Shown here one piece after another: positions 24,452 through 33,079 of a stretch of 45,831 nucleotides of DNA; the stretch's first letter is position 1, and the number at the start of each line of letters is the position of its first letter. The DNA is taken from contig CAZJGK010000016.1 in NCBI GenBank assembly GCA_964545545.1, positions 1 through 45,831 of the forward strand, in the 5' to 3' direction. A program made the translations under genes and the position numbers. The notes beneath the pieces are model-generated. The model did not search any database, had not been told where the DNA came from, and saw nothing but the letters and a program-made list of their open reading frames with translations. The DNA comes from JAHJTW01 sp964545545 (GTDB lineage Bacteria > Krumholzibacteriota > Krumholzibacteriia > LZORAL124-64-63).

Positions 24452-25804
24452 ATGACCTGGCTGGCTACGGCTATCTATTCCGCCTTCCTGCTGTTGATGG
24501 TTCTGCGTCTGATGGGCCGCGAGTCCGGTGATGCAGCGGATTACATCGTGGCCGGGCGACAGTTGACCTTGCCCGCCTTCACGGCTTCCCTGGTGACCAC
24601 CTGGTACGGCGGAATCCTCGGGGTGGGGGAGTACACCTGGAAACACGGAGTGAGCAACTGGCTCGTGTTCGGTGTGCCGTACTATCTGTACGCGGGGGTT
24701 TTCGCCCTGGTTCTGGCCCGCCGCGCACGCCGCAGCGAGGTGCTGACCATTCCCGATCTCCTGCAGCGGCGTTACGGGCGGCCGGTGGCGCTGCTGGGCG
24801 CCGGCACCTTGTTCGTCATGGCTGCTCCCGCGGCCTACGTTTTGATGTTGGGCGTGATGATCGGGTTCATCACGGGTTGGCCCCTGTGGGTGGGTGTGGT
24901 GATCGGAACGGGCCTGTCGGTGGGCTACGTGTTCCGCGGCGGTCTGCGCGCGGTGGTGGCCACGGACATGGTTCAGTTCGTCCTGATGTTCCTGGGTTTC
25001 CTGGTTCTGGTGCCCGTCTGTATCAACCGCTGGGGAGGATGGTCTTTTCTGCAGGCCAACCTGCCGCCGGGCCATTTGACCTGGGACGGGGGCCTGGGCG
25101 TGCAGGCCGTGGCCGTCTGGTATTTCATTGCCATGTCCACCCTGGTCGATCCGGCTTTTTACCAGCGTTGTTACGCTGCGCGCACCGAACAGACCGCACG
25201 CCGGGGCATCGGCGCGGCCATCGTCCTGTGGATCATCTTCGATTTCTTGACCACCACGGCGGGACTCTACGCCCGGGCCGTCCTTCCGGATCTGGCCGAC
25301 CCCGTGCAGGCTTTTCCCGCCCTGGGTAAGGTTGCCTTGCCGTCGTTTTTGCAGGCGGTCTTCGTGGTGGGTTTGTTGGCGACCATCATGTCCACCATCG
25401 ACAGTTACGCTTTCATCGGTGCGATCACCCTGGGTCGGGATGTTATCGGACGTTGGCGGGGTCTGGCCGCCCAGGAAACACTGCCCCTGATGAGGGTTGC
25501 GCTGCTGGGCACCGCCGTGGTTTCCATCACCCTGGCCCTGCTCTCGGGTTCGGTGATCACCTTGTGGAAAATGCTCGGGTCGGTGGCCACCCCGGTGCTC
25601 CTGTTGCCTCTGGCCCTGGCCCATTCGCCGTGGCGGCCGACGGGTCGGCGGGTTCTGGTGGCCATGAGCCTGAGCGGTGCGATTTCCCTGGCGTGGCTGG
25701 CTCTGGGCAGGGGGGGGCCGTGGCTGGGTATGGAGGCGATTTTCCCGGGGCTGGCGGTTTCGGCGGTGGTGATCCTGCCCGGGATCGGTCATCGGACGTA
25801 TTGA
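24452..25804 (+). CDS. Sodium:solute symporter (SSS family), predicted thiamine importer
   Basis: This 450-residue inner-membrane protein has about 12-13 helices. SSS features include an N-terminal ADYIVAGRQLTLPAFTASLV, the TWYGGILGVGEYTWKHG region, and FLQAVFVVGLLATIMSTIDS followed by a later helix, the usual Na+-site neighbourhood. Members import vitamins, sugars or amino acids with Na+. Here the position in a TPP-riboswitch operon, after an outer-membrane receptor and thiamine pyrophosphokinase, points to thiamine. SSS proteins predicted to carry thiamine (ThiV type) are known from regulon studies, but orthology is not tested here. Its stop lies immediately next to that of hemA on the opposite strand, with no intervening bases. 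Confidence 0.88.
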   Translation: MTWLATAIYSAFLLLMVLRLMGRESGDAADYIVAGRQLTLPAFTASLVTTWYGGILGVGEYTWKHGVSNWLVFGVPYYLYAGVFALVLARRARRSEVLTIPDLLQRRYGRPVALLGAGTLFVMAAPAAYVLMLGVMIGFITGWPLWVGVVIGTGLSVGYVFRGGLRAVVATDMVQFVLMFLGFLVLVPVCINRWGGWSFLQANLPPGHLTWDGGLGVQAVAVWYFIAMSTLVDPAFYQRCYAARTEQTARRGIGAAIVLWIIFDFLTTTAGLYARAVLPDLADPVQAFPALGKVALPSFLQAVFVVGLLATIMSTIDSYAFIGAITLGRDVIGRWRGLAAQETLPLMRVALLGTAVVSITLALLSGSVITLWKMLGSVATPVLLLPLALAHSPWRPTGRRVLVAMSLSGAISLAWLALGRGGPWLGMEAIFPGLAVSAVVILPGIGHRTY

Positions 25805-27160
25805 TCACACGTCGTCCCGGGGCTCCTCCCCGAATATCCTGTGGAGGGTATCAAGGGCGTGTTGGCGTTCTTCCACCGAGTCGGATTGTTTGAGGGTTGA
25901 AACCGATCGGCCCAGCACCTTCTTGATGAACTGCTGCAGGCTGCGTTCCACGGCTGCGGCCACTTCGGCCGACTCGTTCTTCCGCACGAAGCCCACCTGT
26001 TTTACCTTCAGATCCTCAAGGTAGGCGCGGAATTCCGCGACCGTGGGCCTCAGGTCCACATCGACCAGCCACTGGTGGAGCTCGGCCAGTTCCTGCTTGA
26101 TGATCCTTTCGGCGTGGGGAATCTGCTGGCGGCGGGAATCAAGGTTGCCCCTGATGATCTCGTCGAGATCTTCCAGTCCGAACAGGTACACGCCCTTGAT
26201 GTCGGCGACATCGGGATGAATGTCCCGGGGCACGGCGATGTCGAGCAGGAACAGGGGGCGGCCTTTGCGGCCGGCCACCGCTTCGTGGATCATTTCCGGC
26301 AGGATCACCGGTTCCACCGCTCCGGTGGTCGACAGGATGACGTCCACCTCGGCCATGGTTTCGGTCAGCTGCTCCCAGGGGCGGTGGGAAACATGACCGC
26401 CCCGGGGATGGTCGTTGACCTGGAGCAGTTCCGGGATGTTGCCCAGCTTGCCCGCCAGCTTTTCCTCGTACAGGGTTTCGGCCAGGTGCCGGGCGCGCTG
26501 GGGATTGCGGTTGACCACGATCAGGTGGCCGATGTCGTGCTGCAGGAAGTGGCGCGCGGCCAGGGAACCGGTCTCACCGGCTCCGACCAGCAAGGCCGTG
26601 TGGTCGCAAAGTTTGGTGAAGAACTTGCGGGCCAGCTCCACGGCGGCGAAGGCGACGCTGACGGCGCCTTGGCTGATATGGGTCTCGGTGCGGACACGTT
26701 TGCCCGTGCGGAAGGCCCCCTGGAAAGCGCGCAACAGGACGGGCCCGGGCTCCTGATGTTCGCGGGCCAGCCGGTAGGCCTCCTTGAGCTGGCCGCTGAT
26801 CTGGGGTTCGCCGAGCATCATGCTTTCCAGCGCCGAGGCCACCCGAAACAGGTGCCGGACGGCATCCAGCCCTTCGAGCGTCTGGGCATGTTTGCCAAAG
26901 AAAACGTCCGTGGGGGCGCCGGCAATATCCAGGGCCCGGCGCATGATGTCCCGTGGATCGGCAGCCTCAAGGACTTCCAGGTAGATTTCCGTTCGGTTGC
27001 AGGTGGACACGGGGATGACGGCCACGCCGCCGGGAATTTCCGCGACCGCCCGCATGAGGGCAATGGCCTGGGTTTCGTCCAGATGTGCCGTTTCACGCAC
27101 CGCGGTGGGGGCGTGGTGATGATTGACGCTGCAGGCGAACAGGAGGGTGGAGTTGCTCAT
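25805..27160 (-). CDS. hemA: Glutamyl-tRNA reductase
   Basis: This enzyme catalyses the first committed step of C5-pathway heme synthesis, reducing Glu-tRNA(Glu) to glutamate-1-semialdehyde with NADPH. The 451-residue length is normal. The catalytic cysteine is Cys54 in VSTCNRTEIY. Further matches are AYRLAREHQEPGPVLLRAFQ, FRTGKRVRTET, the nucleotide-binding ALLVGAGETGSLAARH and a C-terminal dimerisation helix. It is the tenth and last gene of the heme operon although it starts the pathway. Its ATG overlaps the hemX stop (ATGA), so expression is tied to translation of HemX. Confidence 0.97.
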   Translation of the reverse strand: MSNSTLLFACSVNHHHAPTAVRETAHLDETQAIALMRAVAEIPGGVAVIPVSTCNRTEIYLEVLEAADPRDIMRRALDIAGAPTDVFFGKHAQTLEGLDAVRHLFRVASALESMMLGEPQISGQLKEAYRLAREHQEPGPVLLRAFQGAFRTGKRVRTETHISQGAVSVAFAAVELARKFFTKLCDHTALLVGAGETGSLAARHFLQHDIGHLIVVNRNPQRARHLAETLYEEKLAGKLGNIPELLQVNDHPRGGHVSHRPWEQLTETMAEVDVILSTTGAVEPVILPEMIHEAVAGRKGRPLFLLDIAVPRDIHPDVADIKGVYLFGLEDLDEIIRGNLDSRRQQIPHAERIIKQELAELHQWLVDVDLRPTVAEFRAYLEDLKVKQVGFVRKNESAEVAAAVERSLQQFIKKVLGRSVSTLKQSDSVEERQHALDTLHRIFGEEPRDDV

Positions 27161-28089
27161 GATCCGTTCCCCTGGGATTGTCCGGGAATTTCATGAGCGC
27201 CCGGCGCGGTGGCGGGAGCGCGCGGATCAATAACCTCGCTGGAGGTGGGGAACTTGTGGAAGGTGGGGAAGAAGTGGTGCGTGACGCCCGTGGCTGCCAC
27301 CACCACCAGAAATGCGGCCACGGCCAACAGGTTCATGGGACGCCCCCGCCAACCCAGGAACTTGTAGCCGGCAAGGCCGCCCGCATAGCCCAGGAAAATC
27401 ACCCAGGTCATCAGGATTTTTGGATCCCAGGGGTTGAGCAAGGCCGCCAATTGGGGGTTGCTGTCCCGCAGGTGATACATCCACAGGTGGCCCAGGGCCA
27501 GGGAGATAAAGAGCAGAGGCAAGGCCAATTTGATGGCCCCGATGCTCATGCGTTCGAGCACTTCCAGGGCGGGAAGGCGCCGGAAAAGCAGACCGAACCT
27601 GCGTCGAGCCAGTTGCCGGGCCAGGACCAGATAGAGCAGGGCATACAGGAAGCTCAGGCTCAGGGCCGTGTAAGCCAGGATGGCGAAACCGGCGTGAGCG
27701 GCGAATCCGGGTTCCTGAAGGATCTGATTGTTACTGATTCTCGTGTGACAGAAACTGCTGGCGAAAAACTGCAGCAGGAAGGCCGTTCCGACCACGAAAA
27801 ATCCGGTATTCTTGGCTTTGATCCGATGTTCAATCACCAGGTAGGTGACCATCAGCGCGAGGGCCAGGGAGGACATGAATTCCAGGGGGGAGTCCAGGGG
27901 CAGCCGTTCCAGATATGCCGTTTTTGTCACCAGGGCCACCGTGTGCACCATGACGGTGATCACGGCCAGCTGCGTACAGCGCCGCCGGGCTACGGGGTGA
28001 TCCGTGAAAAAGAGCCAGAGATACAAACCCAGGGTGCCCAGGTAGAGCAGGGGCAGCAGAATTCGCAAGGTCGTAACTGCGGCCAGCAT
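27157..28089 (-). CDS. hemX: HemX/CcsA-like membrane protein (cytochrome c assembly family)
   Basis: This 310-residue inner-membrane protein has about eight helices. The true start is ATG 28089, which shares a base with the hemG stop and has AAGGAGG just upstream; the longer open frame overlaps hemG. The conserved tryptophan-rich motif of CcsA appears in shortened form (LLNPWDPKILMTWVIFLGY), and histidines lie in SSFCHTRIS and GVTHHFF. CcsA proteins move heme for cytochrome c maturation. The shorter relatives next to hemA are called HemX and, in Bacillus, limit GluTR abundance. Its place directly before hemA, with overlapping ends, favours the HemX role, but a part in maturing the multiheme cytochrome cannot be excluded. 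Confidence 0.86.
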   Translation of the reverse strand: MLAAVTTLRILLPLLYLGTLGLYLWLFFTDHPVARRRCTQLAVITVMVHTVALVTKTAYLERLPLDSPLEFMSSLALALMVTYLVIEHRIKAKNTGFFVVGTAFLLQFFASSFCHTRISNNQILQEPGFAAHAGFAILAYTALSLSFLYALLYLVLARQLARRRFGLLFRRLPALEVLERMSIGAIKLALPLLFISLALGHLWMYHLRDSNPQLAALLNPWDPKILMTWVIFLGYAGGLAGYKFLGWRGRPMNLLAVAAFLVVVAATGVTHHFFPTFHKFPTSSEVIDPRAPATAPGAHEIPGQSQGNGS

Positions 28090-29561
28090 CAGCAATCCTC
28101 CTTGATGATCGTCGCCGGGGGAGCAGGGGCGCCGGAAGTTTGCATCAGGTAGGAAACCACCTGCGAGGCCGTCGTCTCGGCTTCCTTGCAACAGGAATTG
28201 ATCGAAATGCCTCCGTAGGAACTTCCGGTCAGGTACAACCCGGGCAGACTATCACAAATATCGGCGAGGGCCTTCAACCGAGCCGGATGCCCGGTCACAT
28301 ACTGGGCAATGGCCCGGGGGTGCCGGATGACCCGGGCCATGACGGGTGCGCCCTGGAGGCCCAGCAAGGGCCGCAGCTCGGCCAGGGCCAGGTTCACCAT
28401 TTCGGCGTCGTCCAGCGCCATGACGGCGGGATTGGCGGCTCCGCCGGCCATACAACGGATCAGGGCCATCTGTGCCGGCGCCCGTCCGGAAAAAATACTG
28501 CTGGTCCACAGCGCGCCCAGCAGGTCGCGCTTTTCGCGGGTGGGAATCAGCAAGCCAAACCCCTGCAGGTCGTGGTGAACCCGGCGCTGCTCGAAGCCCA
28601 GCGCGATGACCGCCATGGGGGCAAAGGGGATGCCGTCCAGGAGTTCCCCGAGCCGGGCATCCAGGCCGCGCAGGTGGGCGGCGGCGGCGTGGGCCGGTGC
28701 CGCCTGGACCACGGCATCATACGGACCGGGGTTGAAGCCGTCGCCGCTGATCCGCCACTGCTTTCGGTCTTGCACCACGGCGGCGATCGAGGCTCCGCAG
28801 ACCGTGGTGCAGCGGGAATCGGCCGCCAATCCGGCGGCCGCAGCGGTTACCAGGGTCTGCATGCCTCCGGTGAAGGAATGGAGCACACCGCTGGGACCGG
28901 CGTCGGTCTTGTTCTTGCGTTTTCTGGCCAGGACGATCATGGCGCGGAACAGGCCGCCATGGTCTCTTTCAAGTTCCACCATGCGGGGGAAGGCGGCGGC
29001 CAGGCTGAGCTTCCTGGCGTCCCCGCCGAAGATGCCCTTGACCATGGGGTCGAGCATCACCTCGGCGAATTCCCGGCCCAGGCGACGGCGGCCGAATTCG
29101 TAGATGGTCTCGTCGGTCTCGGGTTTTACGGCGGCGAGACCGAGGTCCTTGCGCCGGGGAATGAACAATTCGCCGGCCATCCGGAGCTTGGCCGAGGTCC
29201 GCAGCATGGGTGTGGTGAGGAAGGCCCCGGGCGAGGTGGGAATCTCCACCAGGCGGCCGCGCACCAGCAGGAAGCGGTGGCGAGTCACATCGCTGCTGCG
29301 CTGAAGTTTGCCGGCGATGCCCAGGCGATCGACCAGGCGCAGGGTCGCTGGTTCATTGTCCAGAAATCCGTTGGGTCCCCACTCGAGCTGCCATTGGCCG
29401 TCTTGATCGAGGGTGCGCAGGTTGCCCCCTGGAGCGTCCTCCTTTTCCAGCAGGGTCACCCGGATGTCCAGATTCCTGCGCCCGGCCTCGTCCAGGAGAT
29501 CCACTGCGGTCGCCAGGCCCGCGATTCCCCCTCCGATGACGGCGACGTTCAGTTCAGGCAC
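28089..29561 (-). CDS. hemG: Protoporphyrinogen oxidase, FAD-dependent (HemY type)
   Basis: This enzyme oxidises protoporphyrinogen IX to protoporphyrin IX using FAD, normally with oxygen as acceptor. I start it at GTG 29561 (490 aa). Translation from there begins VPELNVAVIGGGIAGLATA, placing the FAD-binding motif at residue 6, as in the family. The open frame upstream is hemH in another frame. Other family stretches are LEKEDAPGGNLRT, LEWGPNGFLDNEP, GIFGGDARKLSLAAAFPRM and the C-terminal PGLYLTGSSYGGISINSC. The start overlaps the hemH stop by eight bases and the stop overlaps hemX. The pairing of an oxygen-linked oxidase with oxygen-independent HemN suggests use of low or variable oxygen. 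Confidence 0.93.
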   Translation of the reverse strand: MPELNVAVIGGGIAGLATAVDLLDEAGRRNLDIRVTLLEKEDAPGGNLRTLDQDGQWQLEWGPNGFLDNEPATLRLVDRLGIAGKLQRSSDVTRHRFLLVRGRLVEIPTSPGAFLTTPMLRTSAKLRMAGELFIPRRKDLGLAAVKPETDETIYEFGRRRLGREFAEVMLDPMVKGIFGGDARKLSLAAAFPRMVELERDHGGLFRAMIVLARKRKNKTDAGPSGVLHSFTGGMQTLVTAAAAGLAADSRCTTVCGASIAAVVQDRKQWRISGDGFNPGPYDAVVQAAPAHAAAAHLRGLDARLGELLDGIPFAPMAVIALGFEQRRVHHDLQGFGLLIPTREKRDLLGALWTSSIFSGRAPAQMALIRCMAGGAANPAVMALDDAEMVNLALAELRPLLGLQGAPVMARVIRHPRAIAQYVTGHPARLKALADICDSLPGLYLTGSSYGGISINSCCKEAETTASQVVSYLMQTSGAPAPPATIIKEDC

Positions 29562-30651
29562 GGTGGGGTACCCCCGTTGAGAAAGCCTGGTCGGCGAGCA
29601 TGGCGGCCATGGCCTTGAGCCAGGTCTCATCCATGTTGAGGGCGGAACCCCGGTGGAATTCCGTGATGCCCTGGTGCGCAGCTTCCTCGCGCAGCTCCAC
29701 ATCCAATTCGATGAGGGTTTCGATGTGTTCACAGGTGAAGCTGACGGGCTGGATCATCAACCGCCGGCATCCTCCGGCGGCCATATCACGGACCCGATCG
29801 GTGATTTTGGGACCCAACCACTTGATGGGACCCACCTTGCTCTGGAAAGCGGGCCGGGGATCAGCGATTCCCGGCAGATTTTCGAGCCAAGATCCCTTGC
29901 CCGCTGCGGTGAGGGAACTGACGATCATCCGCTGGACGGCGGCAACCGTTTCCAAGGTACGGGTCTGGTAAAAATCGCCCGCGTCGATCAGGGATTGTGG
30001 CAGGGAATGAGCCACGAACACCAGGCCGCATTCAGGGGCGGGAAGCCCGGCTTCGGCCCAGATCGCCAGTTGCCGGACCGCAGGCGCGGCCAGCGCATGG
30101 AGGAATCCGGGTAGCAGTCCCCATCCTGTAACCATGTGAATCGGCGCTCGGGGAAAGGACTCCCGAATCCCCTGCCAGACGAAAGTCAGGGTGCTGCCTG
30201 CGGTGGCGGAGGAATATTGAGGGTACATGGGAACCACCAGAAACTGCTTCGCTCCCCGCCGGGTCAGTTCGGCGACGGTCTGCTCGGGGAAGGGGCGCCA
30301 ATAACGCATGGCGATTCCCGGCTCGGCGACAAGCCCGAATGATTTCAGGTGACGGGCAAGGGCGACCGCCTGCAGGCGGGTGGTTTCCATCTGGGGAGAA
30401 ACACAGCCGGCATTCATCATTTGGTAACGAGCCCGGACCGACGGGGCGCGGAGGGTACTGATGGCCCAACCCAGCAGGGGTGAGACAAGGCGCGGCACGG
30501 AAAAGATCAAGGGGTCCTTGAACAGGTTGCGCAAAAAAGGGCGCACCGCGTCGGGCCCATCGGGGCCGCCCATGCCGCAGAGGATCAATCCCGTCGGCAA
30601 GGACGGATCGAGGGAATCCCGGGGGAAAATGTCCTCGCGGATGAGGGCCAC
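29554..30651 (-). CDS. hemH: Ferrochelatase
   Basis: This enzyme inserts Fe2+ into protoporphyrin IX (or coproporphyrin III), the last step to heme. It has 365 residues. Conserved features are LILCGMGGPDGPDAVRPFL at the N-terminus, AMRYWRPF, VVPMYPQYSSATAGST, the metal-site histidine His215 in VFVAHSLPQSLID, and QPVSFTCEHIETLIELD with the acidic residues of the active site. The start is GTG 30651 with AGGAGAC close upstream, eight bases after the hemN stop. With HemE, HemN and HemG all present, the classical protoporphyrin route is the likely pathway. Confidence 0.95.
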   Translation of the reverse strand: MALIREDIFPRDSLDPSLPTGLILCGMGGPDGPDAVRPFLRNLFKDPLIFSVPRLVSPLLGWAISTLRAPSVRARYQMMNAGCVSPQMETTRLQAVALARHLKSFGLVAEPGIAMRYWRPFPEQTVAELTRRGAKQFLVVPMYPQYSSATAGSTLTFVWQGIRESFPRAPIHMVTGWGLLPGFLHALAAPAVRQLAIWAEAGLPAPECGLVFVAHSLPQSLIDAGDFYQTRTLETVAAVQRMIVSSLTAAGKGSWLENLPGIADPRPAFQSKVGPIKWLGPKITDRVRDMAAGGCRRLMIQPVSFTCEHIETLIELDVELREEAAHQGITEFHRGSALNMDETWLKAMAAMLADQAFSTGVPHRA

Positions 30652-30659
30652 ACTGTCTC

Positions 30660-32036
30660 CTAGACTGTCTTCGAGAATATGGGCTTGCCGTTGCCCTGGC
30701 CCAGGTACGCATCCATGATCATGGCCACATTGCGCACGAAGTAACGTCCCTTGGCCGTGATGTGCAGGCCGGTGTCGTCGACGGCGGCCAAGCCGTCCTC
30801 CACCAGGGGCGGCAGGGCTTTCAGGCTATCCTTGAGCAGCTCGTTCGCGGGAGCGCCGAAGTCCTTTTCGGTCAATGACCAGGGCAGCTCCAGGTTGCAC
30901 ATCAGGTTCAAGATGACCAGACGGCGCAGCTTGTCGTCGTCGCTCAGAACGTGCCCCTTGACGATGGGCAACCTGCCGTCACCGACCGCGGCGGACCAGC
31001 CGGGCAGGTTCGGGTCGTTCTGGACGAAGCGGTCGCAGACATCGCCGATGCCGCTCATGCCGAAGGCCAGCATGTGCGGGGCCGGTTTCGTCGCGTAACC
31101 CATGAAGTTCCGGTGGAGGGCGCGATTCCGGAGCGCCACCGACAACTCATCATCCTTCTTGGCGAAGTGGTCGATGCCGATCCAGCTGTAGTCGGCCCGG
31201 GTGAAGCGATCGACGGTCAACTGAAAGAGCTGGAATTTCTCGTAACCCCTCAACATCAGCGTGGTATCGACTTTTTCCTGTTCCGGACGCACCCAGGGCA
31301 CGTGGGCGTAGCTGAAGCAGGCCACGCGGTCCGGGCCCAACCCGATGACTTCATCGAGGGTGTCGGCGAAGGACGCCGCGGTCTGGCCCGGCAGACCGTA
31401 GACCAGGTCGATGTTCACTTCCTGGAAACCGGCGTCGCGGCATTCGTGATAAACCCGCAGGGTTTTTTCCCGCGGCTGCAGGCGGCCGATGGCTTCCTGG
31501 ACACGCGCCTCGAAGTCCTGCACGCCCAGGCTGATGCGGGTAAAGCCCAGCTCCCGCAGGAACGCCGTCTGCTCCGGCGACGCGATGCGCGGGTCGATTT
31601 CCAGGGAAATCTCGGCTTGCGGCGTGATGACAAAGGCGCTGCGCATCATGTCCAGCGCTCGCTTGAGCTGCGGGTTCTTGAGGTAGTTGGGCGTGCCGCC
31701 ACCCCAGTGCAGCTGGACGACCTTGCGCCCGGTGCCGATGATGTCGGTCACCGCAGCGATTTCCCTTTCAACCAGGTCGAGGTAGTTGTCCACGGCATTC
31801 TTGTCGCGGGTCACCAGGGCGTTGCAGCCACAGTAATGACAGTGCTTGGCGCAGAACGGCAGGTGCAGGTAGATGGCCAGTTCGTCGCCGGGACGGTCGG
31901 TCAAGGCTTCCAGGGCCCGACGATATTCGTTCTCGCCAAAGGGCTGGGTCCAGGCCGGCACGGTGGGATAGCTCGTGTAGCGAGGTCCGGGTTGGTTGTA
32001 TTTCTCGACGAACTCGGCGGGAATATGCGGTCCCAT
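30660..32036 (-). CDS. hemN: Oxygen-independent coproporphyrinogen III dehydrogenase (radical SAM)
   Basis: This 458-residue radical SAM enzyme decarboxylates two propionates of coproporphyrinogen III without oxygen. The [4Fe-4S] cysteines are Cys62, Cys66 and Cys69 in FCAKHCHYCGC. The HemN-specific leader PGPRYTSYPTVPAW, QLHWGGGTPNYL, RISLGVQDFE, DLVYGLPGQT and IGIDHFAKKDDELS mark true HemN rather than the heme chaperone HemW, which lacks parts of these. AAGGAATAG, containing the hemE stop, serves as its ribosome binding site three bases from the next start. It allows heme synthesis when oxygen is scarce. Confidence 0.97.
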   Translation of the reverse strand: MGPHIPAEFVEKYNQPGPRYTSYPTVPAWTQPFGENEYRRALEALTDRPGDELAIYLHLPFCAKHCHYCGCNALVTRDKNAVDNYLDLVEREIAAVTDIIGTGRKVVQLHWGGGTPNYLKNPQLKRALDMMRSAFVITPQAEISLEIDPRIASPEQTAFLRELGFTRISLGVQDFEARVQEAIGRLQPREKTLRVYHECRDAGFQEVNIDLVYGLPGQTAASFADTLDEVIGLGPDRVACFSYAHVPWVRPEQEKVDTTLMLRGYEKFQLFQLTVDRFTRADYSWIGIDHFAKKDDELSVALRNRALHRNFMGYATKPAPHMLAFGMSGIGDVCDRFVQNDPNLPGWSAAVGDGRLPIVKGHVLSDDDKLRRLVILNLMCNLELPWSLTEKDFGAPANELLKDSLKALPPLVEDGLAAVDDTGLHITAKGRYFVRNVAMIMDAYLGQGNGKPIFSKTV

Positions 32037-32039
32037 GAT

Positions 32040-33074
32040 CTATTCCTTATGAAAGCCCTGGACGGTTTCGACCAGGGTCTGGACGGCGGATATGGGGGTC
32101 TGCGGCAGAATGCCGTGACCCAGGTTGAACACATGGCCGGGAGCGCCGGCTCCCTGGCGACAGATTTCGGTGGCCCGGCGGGTGATTTCCTCGTTGCTGC
32201 CGTAGAGGCAAAGGGGGTCGAGATTGCCCTGGACCACCTTGCCGGGCAGATCACTGATGGCGCGCGTGAGATCCTGGGTCCAGTCGATGCCGCAGCACTC
32301 GACATCCAGATCCCGCAGCAGATGGTTGTACGGAGCGCTGCCCTTGAGGAAATAGATGCGGGGAACGCCCGCATCCTTCAATCCGTCCATGATCCTGCGC
32401 ACCACAGGCAACACGAAATCAGCGTAGTCCCGGGGATGCAGGATGCCGCCCCAGGTGTCGAACAACTGCACCGCGTCCACGCCCGCGGTCACCTGCATAC
32501 GCAGGTAGTCCAGGACCTGATCGCCGAGGATATTCAGCAACCGGCGCAGCAGATCCGGACGGTTGTAGAGCATCGTCTTGAGGTTCTCGTAGTTCTTGGA
32601 TCCCCCGCCCTCGATGAGGTATGTGGCCAGGGTGAACGGCGAACCCGCGAAGCCTATCAGAGGCGTCTTGTCGCCGAGCTCCCTTTTCATCAGGCCGATG
32701 GCCTCGGCCACGAAACCCACCCCGTCCGCCGAGGGGTAGTTGCTCAGTGAGGCGATGTCCTTTTCGGTGCGCAAAGGATGGGCCAGCTGCGGCCCCTCGC
32801 TGCCGAATTCAAAGGCCGCGCCCATGGGCTCCAGCGGGGTCAGGATGTCGCTGAACATGATCGCCGCGTCGAAGCCGAAGCGTCGGATGGGCTGCAGGGT
32901 CACTTCGCAGGCGGCCTCGGGGGTGCGGCACAGCTCCTCGAACGAGATGGCCTCGCGCACCTGGCGGTATTCGGGCAGGAAGCGCCCGGCCTGGCGCATG
33001 ATCCAGATGGGCGGACGCGACACGGGCTCCCCGCGCAGGGTTTTCAGGAACAGGGATTGCTGCAGGTCGCTCAT
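32040..33074 (-). CDS. hemE: Uroporphyrinogen decarboxylase
   Basis: This enzyme removes four acetate carboxyls from uroporphyrinogen III to give coproporphyrinogen III. The start is ATG 33074 (344 aa, normal length); the open frame further upstream lies over hemL. Signatures are IWIMRQAGRFLPEYRQVR at residue ~24, the active-site aspartate in AAIMFSDILTPLEPMG, IGFAGSPFTLATYLIEGGGS, LFDTWGGILHP and the ending VFNLGHGILPQTP. It follows the hemL stop by five bases. Confidence 0.97.
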   Translation of the reverse strand: MSDLQQSLFLKTLRGEPVSRPPIWIMRQAGRFLPEYRQVREAISFEELCRTPEAACEVTLQPIRRFGFDAAIMFSDILTPLEPMGAAFEFGSEGPQLAHPLRTEKDIASLSNYPSADGVGFVAEAIGLMKRELGDKTPLIGFAGSPFTLATYLIEGGGSKNYENLKTMLYNRPDLLRRLLNILGDQVLDYLRMQVTAGVDAVQLFDTWGGILHPRDYADFVLPVVRRIMDGLKDAGVPRIYFLKGSAPYNHLLRDLDVECCGIDWTQDLTRAISDLPGKVVQGNLDPLCLYGSNEEITRRATEICRQGAGAPGHVFNLGHGILPQTPISAVQTLVETVQGFHKE

Positions 33075-33079
33075 GTCAT

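Noticed and set aside
28090..28191. N-terminal extension of HemX
   Set aside because: It overlaps hemG out of frame; ATG 28089 has AAGGAGG and a TGATG junction.
29562..29732. N-terminal extension of HemG
   Set aside because: It lies over hemH, and the FAD motif would be displaced by more than 50 residues from its normal place.
30951..32750. 599-codon plus-strand ORF opposite hemN and hemE
   Set aside because: Antisense shadow across two strongly conserved heme genes, spanning their junction.
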